Below are positions 1-10,400 of a DNA stretch of 64,000 nucleotides, piece by piece (within the stretch, counting starts at the first letter, position 1; each line of letters begins with the position of its first letter). The DNA is from Gnetum montanum (taxonomy: Eukaryota; Streptophyta; Gnetopsida; Gnetales; Gnetaceae), in assembly GCA_015680685.1 (NCBI GenBank), contig MNCI01013809.1:249816-313815 (forward strand), in the 5' to 3' direction. The notes under the pieces are model-generated. The model ran no database searches. It had not been told where the DNA came from and saw only the letters and a program-made list of their open reading frames with translations. A program made the translations under genes and the position numbers.

Positions 1-892
1 ACTTCATAGACTTGACAGCTATGTCATCTACATAGTCATTTAATCTCTCTAAGAGGTAGTCACTAAAGATATATCTCATAGCACATTGATATGTTGCTCC
101 AGCATTCTTTAGCCCGAAAGGCATCATAGTATAACAGAAAGTCCCCCAGGGGGTCATGAATGTTGTAGTTAATTGATGTTCTGGGTTGATACGAATTTGA
201 TTATAACCTGAAAAACCATCCATGAAGGATAGTAACACATGACCAGCTGTTGTATCGATGAGTTGGTCAATACTTAGTAGCGGGAAATTGTCTTTAATTG
301 TAGCCTTATTTAGATCACGGAAGTCTATGCAGATGCATATTTCTCCTATTTTCTTAGAGATGACCACAATATTTGACACCCAATCCGAATAATCAACCAC
401 GCGAATGAAACCAGCCTAGTATAGCTTGGTGATCTCATTACGCACTGCAAACACTATTTCAGGCTTAATCTTTCATGCCTTCTATTTAACTGTCTTCACG
501 TGTGGGTCTAAAACTATGTTATGCTGTATTAGCCTTGGGTCTAGACTCAACATATCTTCATATGACCACACAAATACAGCAACGTTAGCCTAGAGCACTT
601 GCACTATGTCATTTTGCATCGTTTGATTGAGGAGAGAACTAAGTTTTAGTGTTTTACCTTCACCTTTGTGCGTAACTATAGGGGCCTCATCAAGGGGGTC
701 CTCGGTCACACCACTAGCCTCTAGATCTAAGGTTTGGGCAAGGTGTTTTGGCCATTCTGGGGACATTTCTGAAACTACTATGGTTGCGTCACAAAGGGAA
801 GTATCTGTTTCTATTAGCGCGTGATCAAACTGTCTAATGACTTTCCCATATAGGCTTGTTAGGGCTAGGGATGTAGATAAGGTTGTGTCCAT
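1..892 (-). pseudogene. A1 pol start and reverse transcriptase, partial at edge
   Basis: This is the N-terminal part of a Ty3/gypsy pol. The open start (ATG at 892) gives a 100-residue leader matching A2 pol (KHLAQTLDLEA against KHLVQALDLEA). It is followed by reverse transcriptase motifs ICIDFRDLNKATIKDNFP near 290-340, FMDGFSGYNQIRINP near 180-230, TMMPFGLKNAGATYQ near 90-130, and the catalytic YVDD in NDYVDDIAVKS near 10-40. A TAG stop near 420 breaks the frame before the RT core. RNase H and integrase would lie left of the window. The RT would copy element RNA into DNA; this copy looks inactive. Confidence 0.9.
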
Positions 893-1491
893 CTACCAAA
901 ATATCTTGCAAAATCATTAAATGTGAAGACTGTTACATTACTTTACTGTTGAAGTGATAAAAATTTCTCACTTTCTAAAGAAGTTTCCAGTTTAAGATCT
1001 TAGCAGACCATTACCAGCATGCACAATTCACAAGAGAACAATGAGACAAGTTTCCTGGCCACAAGCGTGCGACTTTTGTAAATTGAGGTGAAATGGGTAA
1101 CGTGGCATGTTTAGCGTATTAGAGTGATGGATTCGAAATATTTCACAAACCACAGTTAATGTAACCGAGTTATGAAGTGGTACGCTGCTCATTAGTTTAA
1201 GGTTGTTTCAGACTGTAATCAATACGATATCTACGAGATTAATGCTCCGATCTTCATGCTTCATGTCACACTGGCAGGCTAGTGTTTATAGGAAGATTTG
1301 GAACAATTCCGCCCTGTTTGGATGTAGAATTAGCTAGATTCAAGTGCTATGTCTATAAATTTGTGATTCATGCTCAAAATAGACTCTAGATATCATGTAT
1401 TTTAAACTTTGCTATAGCGACAGTGAGGTGGAGATATGGTGTAAACAAACAATTTTGTAAAAACTTGCTCAATTGTGGTTTGCTTGCAACC
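893..1491. other. A1 spacer between pol and the antisense gene
   Basis: No coding sequence. It separates the divergent starts of pol (minus) and the antisense gene (plus), so it would be the place for a promoter of the antisense gene. Two hairpin-anchor units are visible: CAGTTTAAGATC...GCAGACC near 990-1,012 and TTAGTTTAAGG...CAGACTG near 1,193-1,216. On the minus strand TTTTGGTAG sits immediately upstream of the pol ATG and resembles a 3' splice acceptor, as expected if the region upstream of RT is an intron of the sense transcript. Confidence 0.5.
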
Positions 1492-1610
1492 ATGGCACCT
1501 AAATTCAGAGGGAAGAACATGAAATTGGCCAAGATAAACGAAGTGCAGGAGAGTTTGCAGCAGGTTTCGCAGGCCTGGATCAAGACTCGGGAAGTTCCTT
1601 CGCTCAACCG

Positions 1611-2063
1611 GTGAGTCGCTTGTCATCCTCCTACGCAATCATTCTTTCTTTACTGTAATGTTGCAATCATACCTATTTCTGCAAGCTAGGTGATCATAGA
1701 TTATTATTTTATCTTCATTATCACTGCTAGAAGTGGATCTTGTATTATCATAGGGGTTTTATTAGGGTCTAGTAATTCTTTGCAAACGTAGCATATACCT
1801 AAAATTGTTTCTATATGTAGTGTTGTTAGGGTTGTGTCGCCTCGCCCGTAAGGGTTGCATGTTACACTAGAATAATATGCACTACTACTTTTATCGCCAT
1901 TGTCAAGGATAGACCTTGAACCATTACAAGGGTTTAGGCGGTTTTAGTAGTGCGTTTCCAACATCAACCTATGATTTTCTGGAAGTCGAGAAGACCCTAA
2001 TGTCGCATGATATGTGTTTATGTCTAAGATGTTGGTTTAATTGTAATGTGTTTTATTGTACAG
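1611..2063 (+). other. Intron 1 of the A1 antisense gene
   Basis: A 453-base GT-AG intron: donor GTGAGT at 1,611 and acceptor TTGTACAG ending at 2,063. The interior is T-rich, non-coding and has no open frame matching its flanks. Splicing it joins exons 1 and 2 in phase. The presence of a spliceable intron on this strand is the main evidence that the antisense gene was never copied through its own mRNA. Confidence 0.65.
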
Positions 2064-2872
2064 GGTTACGCCCAAGCCTGTTCTAATCGTTTGGGACATT
2101 GTGGGCATTCTATGCTGCCTACATGCTCCCGTGGCCCATGTTCCTCCTCCTCATGCTCGTATGCAGGAGAAGGAAATATGGTTTCGAAGAGGGGCACAAG
2201 AGTTTCTAAAATTCCTATTGTGTAACTTCAGTATCATCATCTGGTCGCATCTACTAGCCGATGAAGCCTCTACCATTCTGGAGATGCTACTGGTCGGGTC
2301 AATGCAGGGCATCCTAGAATTTTTGGTTGATGGTGGAATTGAGACTAAACGGGAGCAAGACCATAAGCAGAGCACTAAGGGCTTGCAAAATTTATCTTGG
2401 ATCTAGGATATTCCTAGGTTTAACTATTATCATGCCTACAATACCCTATTTGTGGCTCGCAATTTGATGAACTACTTCCAAAACCCACCTGGCGTCATGT
2501 ACTACGCAGGCGGATAAATGTTTCTGTAGCAAAGGCGATGTGTCAACTAATGTTTAATTTGTGTTAAGCATAAAGCGTTGTCTGTATTGTGGTGAAGATT
2601 TTTCACTAATGACAGTGGTCTCCTGGGTGAGAACGATACATTGGCTGTGGCCGAAAGGGCCATAAGGGAGTTTACCTCTACCAGCAATGTGCGAGCTGGG
2701 GTCATGGGATAGCTGGAATTCAAAATTCCACACTATCCCACTTGTTATGTTTATTTTTTCATGAGGTGTAAGCACCTTAGATGGCTAGATAGTGAGTGGA
2801 CTTTGGATCGTCCTCTCACCGCCATAGATGTGCAAGTGAAGGTTCCCCCATTCCCTTTGCCATTTCGAGAGG

Positions 2873-2969
2873 GTAAATACTGTTGTGATGTTTATTTGTA
2901 CAGAGTTGCAAACTAAGAGCAGTGTGTAAGATTGTCTAATTTTGTTACTTTGTTGTTTTGTGTTGTTAG
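2873..2969 (+). other. Intron 3 of the A1 antisense gene
   Basis: A 97-base intron with donor GTAAAT and acceptor GTTGTTAG. Removing it keeps the reading frame between the FCP1/NIF-like part and the next domain. The matching A2 intron keeps a clear acceptor (GGTTGCAG at 13,399-13,406), but its donor is no longer recognisable. Confidence 0.6.
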
Positions 2970-3175
2970 TCAAGGAATCGCGGGAAATTATGATTATGGC
3001 TTCCGGTCGCAAGGAAAGCAGCATTTTCTTCCATTACAATGACATAAAGGAGGCACAACGTTGGCTCAGCCACAGAGCGGCCCCGGCTGCGTTAACCCAT
3101 AGTCTTTGGGAGGCTGGATTGATGGACCTTTTTTTGGCCATAACCCCCAACGTTACTACAGGCTAAATACTAACT

Positions 3176-3841
3176 CTAGTCAACTCCTTCAATGAAGACG
3201 TTGAGCATCTTTGCATACATGTACACAACGTGCACGTAAATTTCGACATAGATGCTTAGTGGAATGGTGGGGATGGGCACATGAATTTGAGAGGTTTTGA
3301 TTGCATTGAGAGGCATAGTCTCTCCCATCAAAGGATGAAATAATGGATTCCCATACTTATGGGGGCTGAGGGTATGATACGAATCCGCATGTTCAGATTG
3401 GGCTACGAATTCATCCTCTTGCTCTTCATTTTGAGGTTCCACAACAAATTGATATGAAGTTTGATTCCTAGCCATAAGAGGTTGTGACAAGAGCTCGTGA
3501 TAGTGTTCGGTGAGCGGGACGAGGTTATATGAGGTAGGAATGAAATCTTGAGCCCCTTTGTAAATCAATTCATAATTTCTCTTTGCTTCCAGTTTGGCTC
3601 GGTCAATGGCCAATTTTGCCTTGACTTTGATGCAAATGAAATTATATTGCTTGGGCGTGAAGATGGTGAATGAGGGATCCATACCCTACAGTCTCAATGA
3701 GTGACGAGATGGTCCCTGATGACTTATTGTGCTGAGGGCAACTGTGGGCTCGGAAATGATGAAGGGACTCATGGTTGTAATACCGAGATCTGTAGTGGAC
3801 ATGGCAGTAGTGGTGGGGTGCACAGAGTCCATTTTTTGCAT
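3176..3841 (-). pseudogene. A1 gag N-terminal fragment
   Basis: Starts at ATG 3,841 (minus). One TAG near 3,685 is followed by a 168-residue open frame. Residues such as YNFICIKVKAKL and FIPTSYNLVPLT align with the A2 gag N-terminus (YNFLCAKVQVNL, FVPTPDTSLPLT) and with A3. The capsid region seen in A2 at 18,882-19,568 is absent, so this is only the N-terminal extension of gag. The C-terminal end abuts the antisense gene, showing an internal deletion of several kilobases relative to A2. Confidence 0.75.
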
Positions 3842-4077
3842 GGATCGATAGTAATAATGACAACTGCAAAAATTTCAAAGGTGATGATAAGATAAAGCCA
3901 AAATTGGGCTTTCTACCTTGCAGGATTCCAGAGGAATCGTCGCAGTGACCAATTTATACTGCACAATTTCGTAAACCACCACGGAGGTATTACATTCACA
4001 TTGGTCGAAACAGATAGCTTACAGGGTTACCCGTAAAATGTGGATTGGAGGTTCAGGTCCTCCTAGTGCCAGAAAAT
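3842..4077 (-). other. A1 leader with primer-binding-like site
   Basis: The untranslated leader between LTR and gag. Next to the LTR edge the minus strand reads ...ACA, a short linker, then CTGGCACTAGGAGGACC (near 4,056-4,072), matching the primer-site position of A2, A3 and A4. A perfect 6-base stem hairpin, GATTCC-AGA-GGAATC, lies at 3,924-3,938. Unlike A2 and A3, which have two or three leader repeats, A1 has one. Confidence 0.6.
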
Positions 4078-5210
4078 TGTAATGACAGAAAAAAATTGGT
4101 TGCTGGAGACACCAAGGAATTTCCATGTACATGGTTTTAACCCTAGATTCATGTGAGGACTGTGCTGAAAGAAAAATGAACCCAAGGTGCCCTGAACAGT
4201 CTTGTCGATCAGATAGGAACTTACTTTATCATTAAAAATTTGATAACAGTGAAATGACGATATGATCCAAAGGTTGATCGTGTATTTGCAAGGAAAGCTA
4301 GATTTGTTACTTGACCAAATTTGGGGAAAATGTAATATGAGTTATGCAACACCGTTATAAATTTCGTGTGAGCAAGACACAATAAACTAGATTTGAAAGA
4401 GATATACACGATCCCAGAATATGGGATCTATCTCACGAATAAAAGATGAAAAATACAGCTGAGTTTTACAAAGCTGACTTCAGTTTGGACAAAGTATTTG
4501 CCACAAATAAGAAGCTACTCAAAGATTTAAACAAGAGAAAGGCCAATCTACCTTGTTCGCTTGTCGAATTGGGATGCAAGGAGGTCAGGCATGAAGCAAA
4601 AAACTTCTCGCTGCTCTGGTCAGAGTTTCTTCTTCTGCCAATATTCTTGCTCGACGTAGCTAGAGTCACTAAACTTGCCAATCTACTTGAAATGCTCACT
4701 CTATTTTTTGTCCAATTCTTCACCTCTTTTACATCTTGTTTATCAGGGTATTTATAAGATTAGGGTCAAGAGATGAACACGGTTTATACGATGCGTGTCC
4801 TGGGCCCACAAAATGCTTGTCGGTTGACGTACAATAGTTGAAATCTACGCCATTACACTACATTAGGCCTTGAAGCATAGCGTATCATAATCTTCCTTTA
4901 CATTTAGTACCACGGGCTGTCTTATGCTTACGCTGCCTTGTATTATATTATGCTACATTGTTCCACATTATGTTGCATAGTGTAACTTAGCATAACATAG
5001 CAAACCTTCAAAGTTTGACGTGTTATCAAAGCATGTTTGTTGCTTCCATCGATTCTTCCTTGGGCTTTTATGCTGCGCTGTGTAATGTAGCGTAACAAGC
5101 CTTTAACCAAGAGAAATGAACTTGTTGACATGCACAACATGTTGCAAACCTTTGCCTAAATTGCTGGATCCTACTAAGTCATTTTGACCTTACAATTTCA
5201 TGGTGTTTCA
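4078..5210 (-). repeat. A1 5' LTR (1,133 bp, short-U3 variant)
   Basis: Plus-strand edges are TGTAATGAC and GGTGTTTCA, so the sense LTR runs TGAAACACC...TACA. The minus strand has TATAAATA at 4,749-4,756. U3 (right of the TATA box) is about 450 bp, roughly half the length of U3 in A2 and A3, and lacks most of the palindrome array those carry. Homology to the other family A LTRs is clear near the left end (CAGATAGGAACTTA) and around the TATA box. Confidence 0.75.
4749..4756 (-). promoter_or_regulatory. TATA box of A1 LTR
   Basis: Minus strand TATAAATA followed by CCC, the same context (TATAAATACCC) as in the A2 and A3 LTRs. It would start the genomic transcript towards lower coordinates. Confidence 0.6.
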
Positions 5211-6171
5211 AAGGGCACGCGAAAGGGACGGTTTGGACACCATGTGCCTTGGGCCCATGTTGACTTGTTTGTGCTACACATGCCTATATGACCATTGGGC
5301 ATGCATGACCGTTGTGAATATGAGTCTACCATGCCATAATTGTGAGCTTGCTACGCTGTAATTGCACCGTCAGCGTCTGGAGACATGTGCCAATGGTTCA
5401 ATTAGGTGAAGTGCATTGATGTCACACAACCACCTACATGCTCTGCTATGGTACGTACCGTAGCATGTCCAGCATAGCGTAGCATGTTGTCTCATGTTTC
5501 GCTATATGTGTGCCACATACTTGCTATGCTATGCTACGCTACATAGTATAGTGATTGGCCTTAGTCGCAAAAAATTTTCCAATTTGCAAGCCTTGCCTCA
5601 TGCACTGTGAAACTTGCGAACCTAATGATCCTATTCTTTGAGTTGCCTTTTGTGCTTTCTGAAGAATTACTACGCCTTGCTACGCCATGTAGCTTAGCAT
5701 AGCGTAGTAGTAGACATGGACTGACACTTCCTGACGGAAAGAGACATTGCTAAAGGGCTTGAAGTTGGGCGAAGGAACTAACCATATAGCTTTTTCTACG
5801 CTACGTTGCGTAGTGTAGTGTAGCATGGCACTTCATTCTGCAATCATTTTTTGAAGCTTTCTATGCTACATAGTGAGGCGTGCCATAGTGTAGCAAACTC
5901 CATGACTTAGAAAACTTGCTAAACTATTTTGTGCATCCTGAGCACTGCTGTCAACTCTATGCATTATGTCTGAGCAAGCTGTCAGTTGGGCATACTACTT
6001 GGGTGGAAAGGCAGGATGATCTGTAGAGCCTGTTTACACCTAAAGTAGAAAATTTTCCAAACTGGCCAACCTGAATTTAGAGCATTCTCCTTTTGAAGAA
6101 CTACTATAGAACTACATGAATTACAAGGCCTGGTGAAGCAAGTTTGCCTTCAAAGTTTTTGGCGTGTTTCA
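5211..6171 (-). repeat. A2 3' LTR, U3 part only (961 bp)
   Basis: Closely resembles A2 5' LTR positions 21,861-22,821 over its full length, for example GTGCCTTGGGCCCA and AGGTGAAGTGCATT. It stops at the A1 insertion point just upstream of where the TATA box should be; the remaining R-U5 must lie left of A1, outside the window. It carries several TAGCGTAGC-type palindromes, for example near 5,521-5,552, 5,690-5,710 and 5,797-5,827. The right end GTGTTTCA is followed by a polypurine tract on the minus strand. Confidence 0.8.
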
Positions 6172-6184
6172 TTGGCCCCTCTTT
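6172..6184 (-). other. A2 polypurine tract
   Basis: Minus strand AAAGAGGGGCCAA directly before the LTR start TGAAACACG. The same tract occurs on the plus strand before both A4 LTRs (55,774-55,786 and 63,451-63,463). It would prime plus-strand DNA synthesis. Confidence 0.8.
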
Positions 6185-7249
6185 GTCGACGTCTAGAGAA
6201 AGGGCTCGATAGACATTGACAAAGAATACGAAACAACATAAAAGATAAAATGCTGAGATTGTTGCTAGGTGAGTGTCGAGACATCGCTTGGCTACACTTG
6301 AGAGTGTTTCATTGGAGTGAAAAGGAGAAGCAGGGAGGAAGGAGGAATAGGAAAAGTGCAAAGATGAGGTTTAGCCGAATCCCTTGTCGGAGTGCTCATG
6401 AGAGAGTCATTTGCGTTTTCATCTTTGCTTTAGCTGACATTCGACCTCCCATAGGACAAGTATCTTTCCTAGGATGAGTTGCATTACATCCGTGTAGGGT
6501 TTTGACTTGCCTATAAATGCTTTCCATGCAATGAGCTGCATTATGCATGTCATGGAGTTTACACTAATGTTTCCCATTTGACGAGTTGTGTTACGCATGT
6601 CATGGGGATTGCACTCTTGAGTAGTCAAGCTAGTCAAGGCACTCACTTCAGGACGTCATAGCATTTGCTGCTATGACAAGACGTTCCCTCAGCCAATGAG
6701 GGCAAAGGTCTTGCTGGCTATAGGCATTGTTGAAGCTAGTGGACATCGTTGTTGGGGTAAGATGTCCAAAGCAGGAAGGCTAGTAGTGGCCTTGGCAACA
6801 TCGGCATGGAGGAACTAGCCTTGGAGGCACCACTGTGAGTGCGAATGCTCTAGAATCCCTACCAAGGGCATGCATTCTCAATTCAGCTATGGGATCAACT
6901 ACCATATAGCTAAATGCCATTGGTAGGGGGTTGGAGGATAACAATATTGTGGCTGGCCCACAATACTGCCGGAACTCCAGCTGTAGGCACTGGCCAATGA
7001 ACTACCATCAAGGCAAGGGGCCATGGCGACGGTAGGTCCAGAGGACTGGTGCAAAGTCATACGACATCTCTAGAGGATCAACACAATGCCAAGGGTGGTA
7101 GCATCATGTTCATTCCAGAGCATGTCCCCATTGCGTCGTGGACCATGTTCTGGAACTACGATGCCCCACTCGTGCGTCAGCATTATGCACACTCATTCGA
7201 TGTGTACTTGGTGCAGATGCACGCTGGAGATGTGACGTGAACCCAGTTT
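6185..7249 (-). other. A2 3' untranslated region
   Basis: No supported coding region. Near 6,470-6,645 there are about three degenerate units of 50-56 bp (GATGAGTTGCATTACATC, AATGAGCTGCATTATGCATG, GACGAGTTGTGTTACGCATG); related text occurs in A4 near 62,775-62,890. A perfect 9-base stem with a 5-base loop lies at 6,655-6,677 (GTCATAGCA/TGCTATGAC). The small frame at 7,049-7,240 has no match to element proteins. Confidence 0.55.
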
Positions 7250-7470
7250 AAGTTCTTGATAGAACATGTGCTAGTTTAAGGTCCCAGGAGACCGTTGTGC
7301 TGGTTTAAGATCCCAGGAGACCGTTGTGCTGGTTTAAGGTCCCAACAGACCATACATGCCAGTTTAACATCATAGTGGATGCTACTTGCTATTGTTGCTA
7401 GTTTTTCATCATAGCGTATGCTACTATGGTCATGCTAGTTTAACATCATAGGGCATGATGCTTGTTGCTG
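7250..7470 (-). repeat. A2 3' hairpin-anchor array
   Basis: Tandem degenerate units of roughly 35-55 bases. In plus orientation each has GCTAGTTTAA or a close variant followed by a short self-complementary sequence: GGTCCCAGGAGACC (7,280-7,293), GGTCCCAACAGACC (7,338-7,351) and CATCATAGGGCATGATG (7,444-7,460). In the sense direction of the element the hairpin comes first and TTAAACTAGC follows. The array begins just after the end of the integrase frame. Confidence 0.7.
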
Positions 7471-7477
7471 CCATGGT

Positions 7478-10400
7478 TTAAATGTAGTACGGCTTGAGGT
7501 ACAAGTGATTTACTGGGTTGGCAAATTGGTTGCTATTCATGTCTGCTAGCTTGAAGGCTCCATTCCTAAAGGCTTTAGTGACCATGTAAGAACCTTCCTA
7601 GTTGGTTGAGAATTTTCTCACACACTCGCAAATGGCATTGAGGATGAGATCTCCCTTTTGCACTGGCTAACGATGTAGGTCTACATGGTGCTTGTGTTGC
7701 TGCTTACTCTGGTAGTGCTATATCCATCTCAACTTCTGCATGTGCTCCTCTTCTATTGAGTCGAGGTCGATGATCCACGACTCGTTGTTCTGGGCTTCAC
7801 TCACAATGTCAGAAAGGATCATCCGGAGTGATGGTACCTGCAACTCAAGAGGTAACATAGAGTCTTACTTGTTGCGGTCCTGCACATCATTCGATAGGCC
7901 CAGAGAACATAGAGGATTTTCTCATGTCATCGCCTCTTAGTGTTGCTAAGCATCCATTTTAGCAAATTGATGATGGACTTATTTGTAGCCTCTGCCTATC
8001 CGTTTTCCTGTAGGTAGTACGAGAAGGAGAATGATTGCTTGATGCCTAGGTTGCTGCAGAATGTTCGGGTTTCTGTACTGCTGAACTGTGGTCCATTTTT
8101 GGTCACGATAGTCATTGGAAGCCCAAATCTCGTCATGCTGTTGTCCAGGATGAAATAGAAGATTTGCTGAGACATCATCTTCCTTAGGGGGATGGCTTCC
8201 ACCAACTTAGTAAAATACTCAATGGAGGTGATAATGAAACTATGCCCTACTGAAGACTTAGGCATGATGGATTCTATGAGGTCTAGTTTGCATCATTGGA
8301 AAGGCCAGGTGATTTGCGTTGGGTGTAGGTTTGCAGGTGAGACATGTATGAGATTTGCGTATCTCTGGCATGTGTCGCACATCTTGACTTTTGACAGGAA
8401 TTCACACTCCATGTGGGACTAGTAGTACCCTAGGCATCTGATTTTCACTACCGTAGCCCTAGATGCTATGTGTCTCTTGCATAGCCCCTCATGCACTTCA
8501 TTAACTACCTTCTACACTTGCTCGTCACCCACGCATGCCAGCAATATCCCGTCATAGGATCGTCGACACAGGACGTCATTTCCCATGAGCACATATTGCT
8601 GGGCATGCTTATGGATTACATCTGTTTGGGTAGATGTTAATCCACTTGGGGGTTCACCATGTTGTAGGTAAGCCTTAATGTTGGCATACCACTATTGGGT
8701 ATCTGCAACAATGATAGAGGCCACATGTCCAGCCTGAGTGATAGGCTTGGTGCATTCGATGATCGAAGTTGATAGGCTTGCAAAGGAATGTGATGGAATT
8801 TTTAGTGCTAGGGTAGCTAAGGCATCTGGCACAGTGTTCTCATTGCATGGCACTTTTTGCGCATATGTGGTTGCAAATTGCTTAAGCAAGGTTTTTCCTA
8901 GGTCATAGTAGGGTTGCATATGCATAGCCTTGCAGGTGTAAACCTTAGTGATTTAATTCATAACTAGTTGTGAATCTCCATGGATTGCTAGGTGTTGTAT
9001 GTGCAGTGCTCGGGCAGTTAAGAGGCCTTTGAGTAGCCCCTCATACTTTGCCATGTTGTTGGTGCAAGGAAACGTGAAATGATAACCAAATGGATGCATT
9101 TCCCCAGAGAGGAATGTAATGACGGTAGCTGCGCTACCTCCTCAAACAGTTCAGGCACCGTCAAACTGTAAAGTGGCTTTGAGCTGCGATGGGATGATGT
9201 TGATATTGCTAATGTATTCGTCCAGAAATTTGGGGTCTATGGTTGCCTAGTCATCGACAAGTGAGGCCATGAGTTGGGTCACTATTTCTTGACCCTTCAT
9301 TGATGATTGACTTACATAGTGTAAATTGAACTCCATGATTATTGCCTTCCATTTGGCTATCTTGCTACTTTTGTATAGGTTGTTAGTGATAGCTCAGAGT
9401 ATGTTGCTTTTGCAAATGATGTTAGTTGTACTGCGAAACAGGTAATGCCTCCATGTTTTTCATGCAAACATTAAGGAAAGGCAATTCCTCTCTACTTGTA
9501 TTTTTCCTCATGCACTATTAGTGCATGGCTTAGATAATACACTAGTATCTCAAAACCGTCATCTCATTTCTAACATAGCAGTGTTGTGATAGATGTGTCA
9601 GAGGTGGTGAGGTAGATGAAGAAGGGTTTATCCCTTTGTGGTGGATGCATAATTGGGAGGTGTAAAAGATCCTCCTTCAGGTCGTCAAAGGCCTGTTAAC
9701 ACTGGTTTGTCCACTCGAAGTTAACCCCCTTCTTTAGAAGATGTTGCATGGGATGTAACTTATTGGTCAACATTGCTATAAATCTTTGAACGAATTGCAC
9801 CCTACCTTGCAAACCACATAACTCCTTAATGTTTGTGGGAGGCACCAGGTTGACGATGGCCTTAACTTTATCAGGGTCAACCCATATTTCAGACTCCAAT
9901 ACCACAAACGCTAACATGTGCCTAGTTTTCACCCCGAAGATGTACTTCTTAGGATTGAGGTGTAAGTCATGCATTTGACAGCACTTGAGGACTACCCCTA
10001 GATTGCGTGGGTGATCAACTGCCTCCTTGGTCTTAACTACTATATCATCCACGTAGTCGTTTAATGTTTCTAGTATGTAGTCACTGAAGATATAGGTCAT
10101 GGCTCACTAGTAGGTTTCCCCAACATTCTTAAGCCTGAAAGGCATCATGGTGTAGCAGAAGGTACCCCATGGGGTCATGAAGGTTGCTGTCAGTTGGTGC
10201 TTTGGGTTAATGCATATTTTGTTGTATCCAGAGAAACCATCCATGAAGGATAGCAAAGCTTGACCAGCTATGGTGTCGATGAGCTGATCAATGCTTGGAA
10301 GTGGAAAATCGTCCTTGATCGTTGCCTTGTTCAAGTCCCATAAGTCTATACAGATTCGTATTCCTCCTATTTTCTTTGAGACCATAACGATGTTGGATAC

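Larger units (their letters stand above)
1492..3155 (+). pseudogene. A1 antisense gene: FCP1/NIF-like domain plus unknown domain, four exons, truncated
   Basis: The gene lies antisense to the gag-pol of its own element. Predicted exons are 1,492-1,610, 2,064-2,513, 2,598-2,872 and 2,970 to about 3,155. Exon 1 ends at an exact donor (CCG|GTGAGT) and exon 2 follows TTGTACAG; joining them keeps the frame (CG|G = Arg). Exon 3 ends GAGAGG|GTAAAT and joins exon 4 in frame (G|TC). The exon 2 donor reads ATAAAT, which looks mutated. Only two in-frame stops (both TAG) interrupt the spliced frame. Exons 2-3 resemble the HAD-type FCP1/NLI-interacting-factor fold (WFRRGAQEFLKFLL, FSIIIWS, YNTLFVAR, QNPPGV). 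Exon 4 (AQRWLSHRAA, GLMDLFL) matches A2 exon 4 and is then cut off by a deletion. Function is unknown; the family assignment is by eye. Confidence 0.7.
1..5210 (-). mobile_element. Family A copy A1, Tat/Ogre-like LTR retrotransposon, 5' part (runs off left edge)
   Basis: Sense direction is minus. From right to left it holds a 5' LTR (4,078-5,210), a primer-binding-like site, a gag start (3,841 down to about 3,176), an oppositely oriented multi-exon gene (1,492 to about 3,155) and the start of pol (892 down to 1), which continues outside the window. Most of gag and all of the protease are missing: gag joins exon 4 of the antisense gene directly. Its LTR right edge (GGTGTTTCA at 5,202-5,210) falls inside the 3' LTR of A2, so A1 appears to be the youngest insertion of this nest. 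Confidence 0.8.

Noticed and set aside
1386-1638. Minus-strand open frames over exon 1 of the A1 antisense gene
   Set aside because: Shadows of the exon; no match to any gag-pol part expected on that strand.
3642-3895. Open frames in two orientations over the A1 gag start
   Set aside because: They are shadows of the gag N-terminus, which aligns with A2 and A3 in another frame.
4078-6171. A single 2.1-kb LTR
   Set aside because: An internal LTR end (GGTGTTTCA at 5,202-5,210) and a match to A2 U3 that starts only at 5,211 show two LTR pieces.
7250-7470. CRISPR-like array
   Set aside because: Units are degenerate with no constant spacer length, and the context is a plant retrotransposon.
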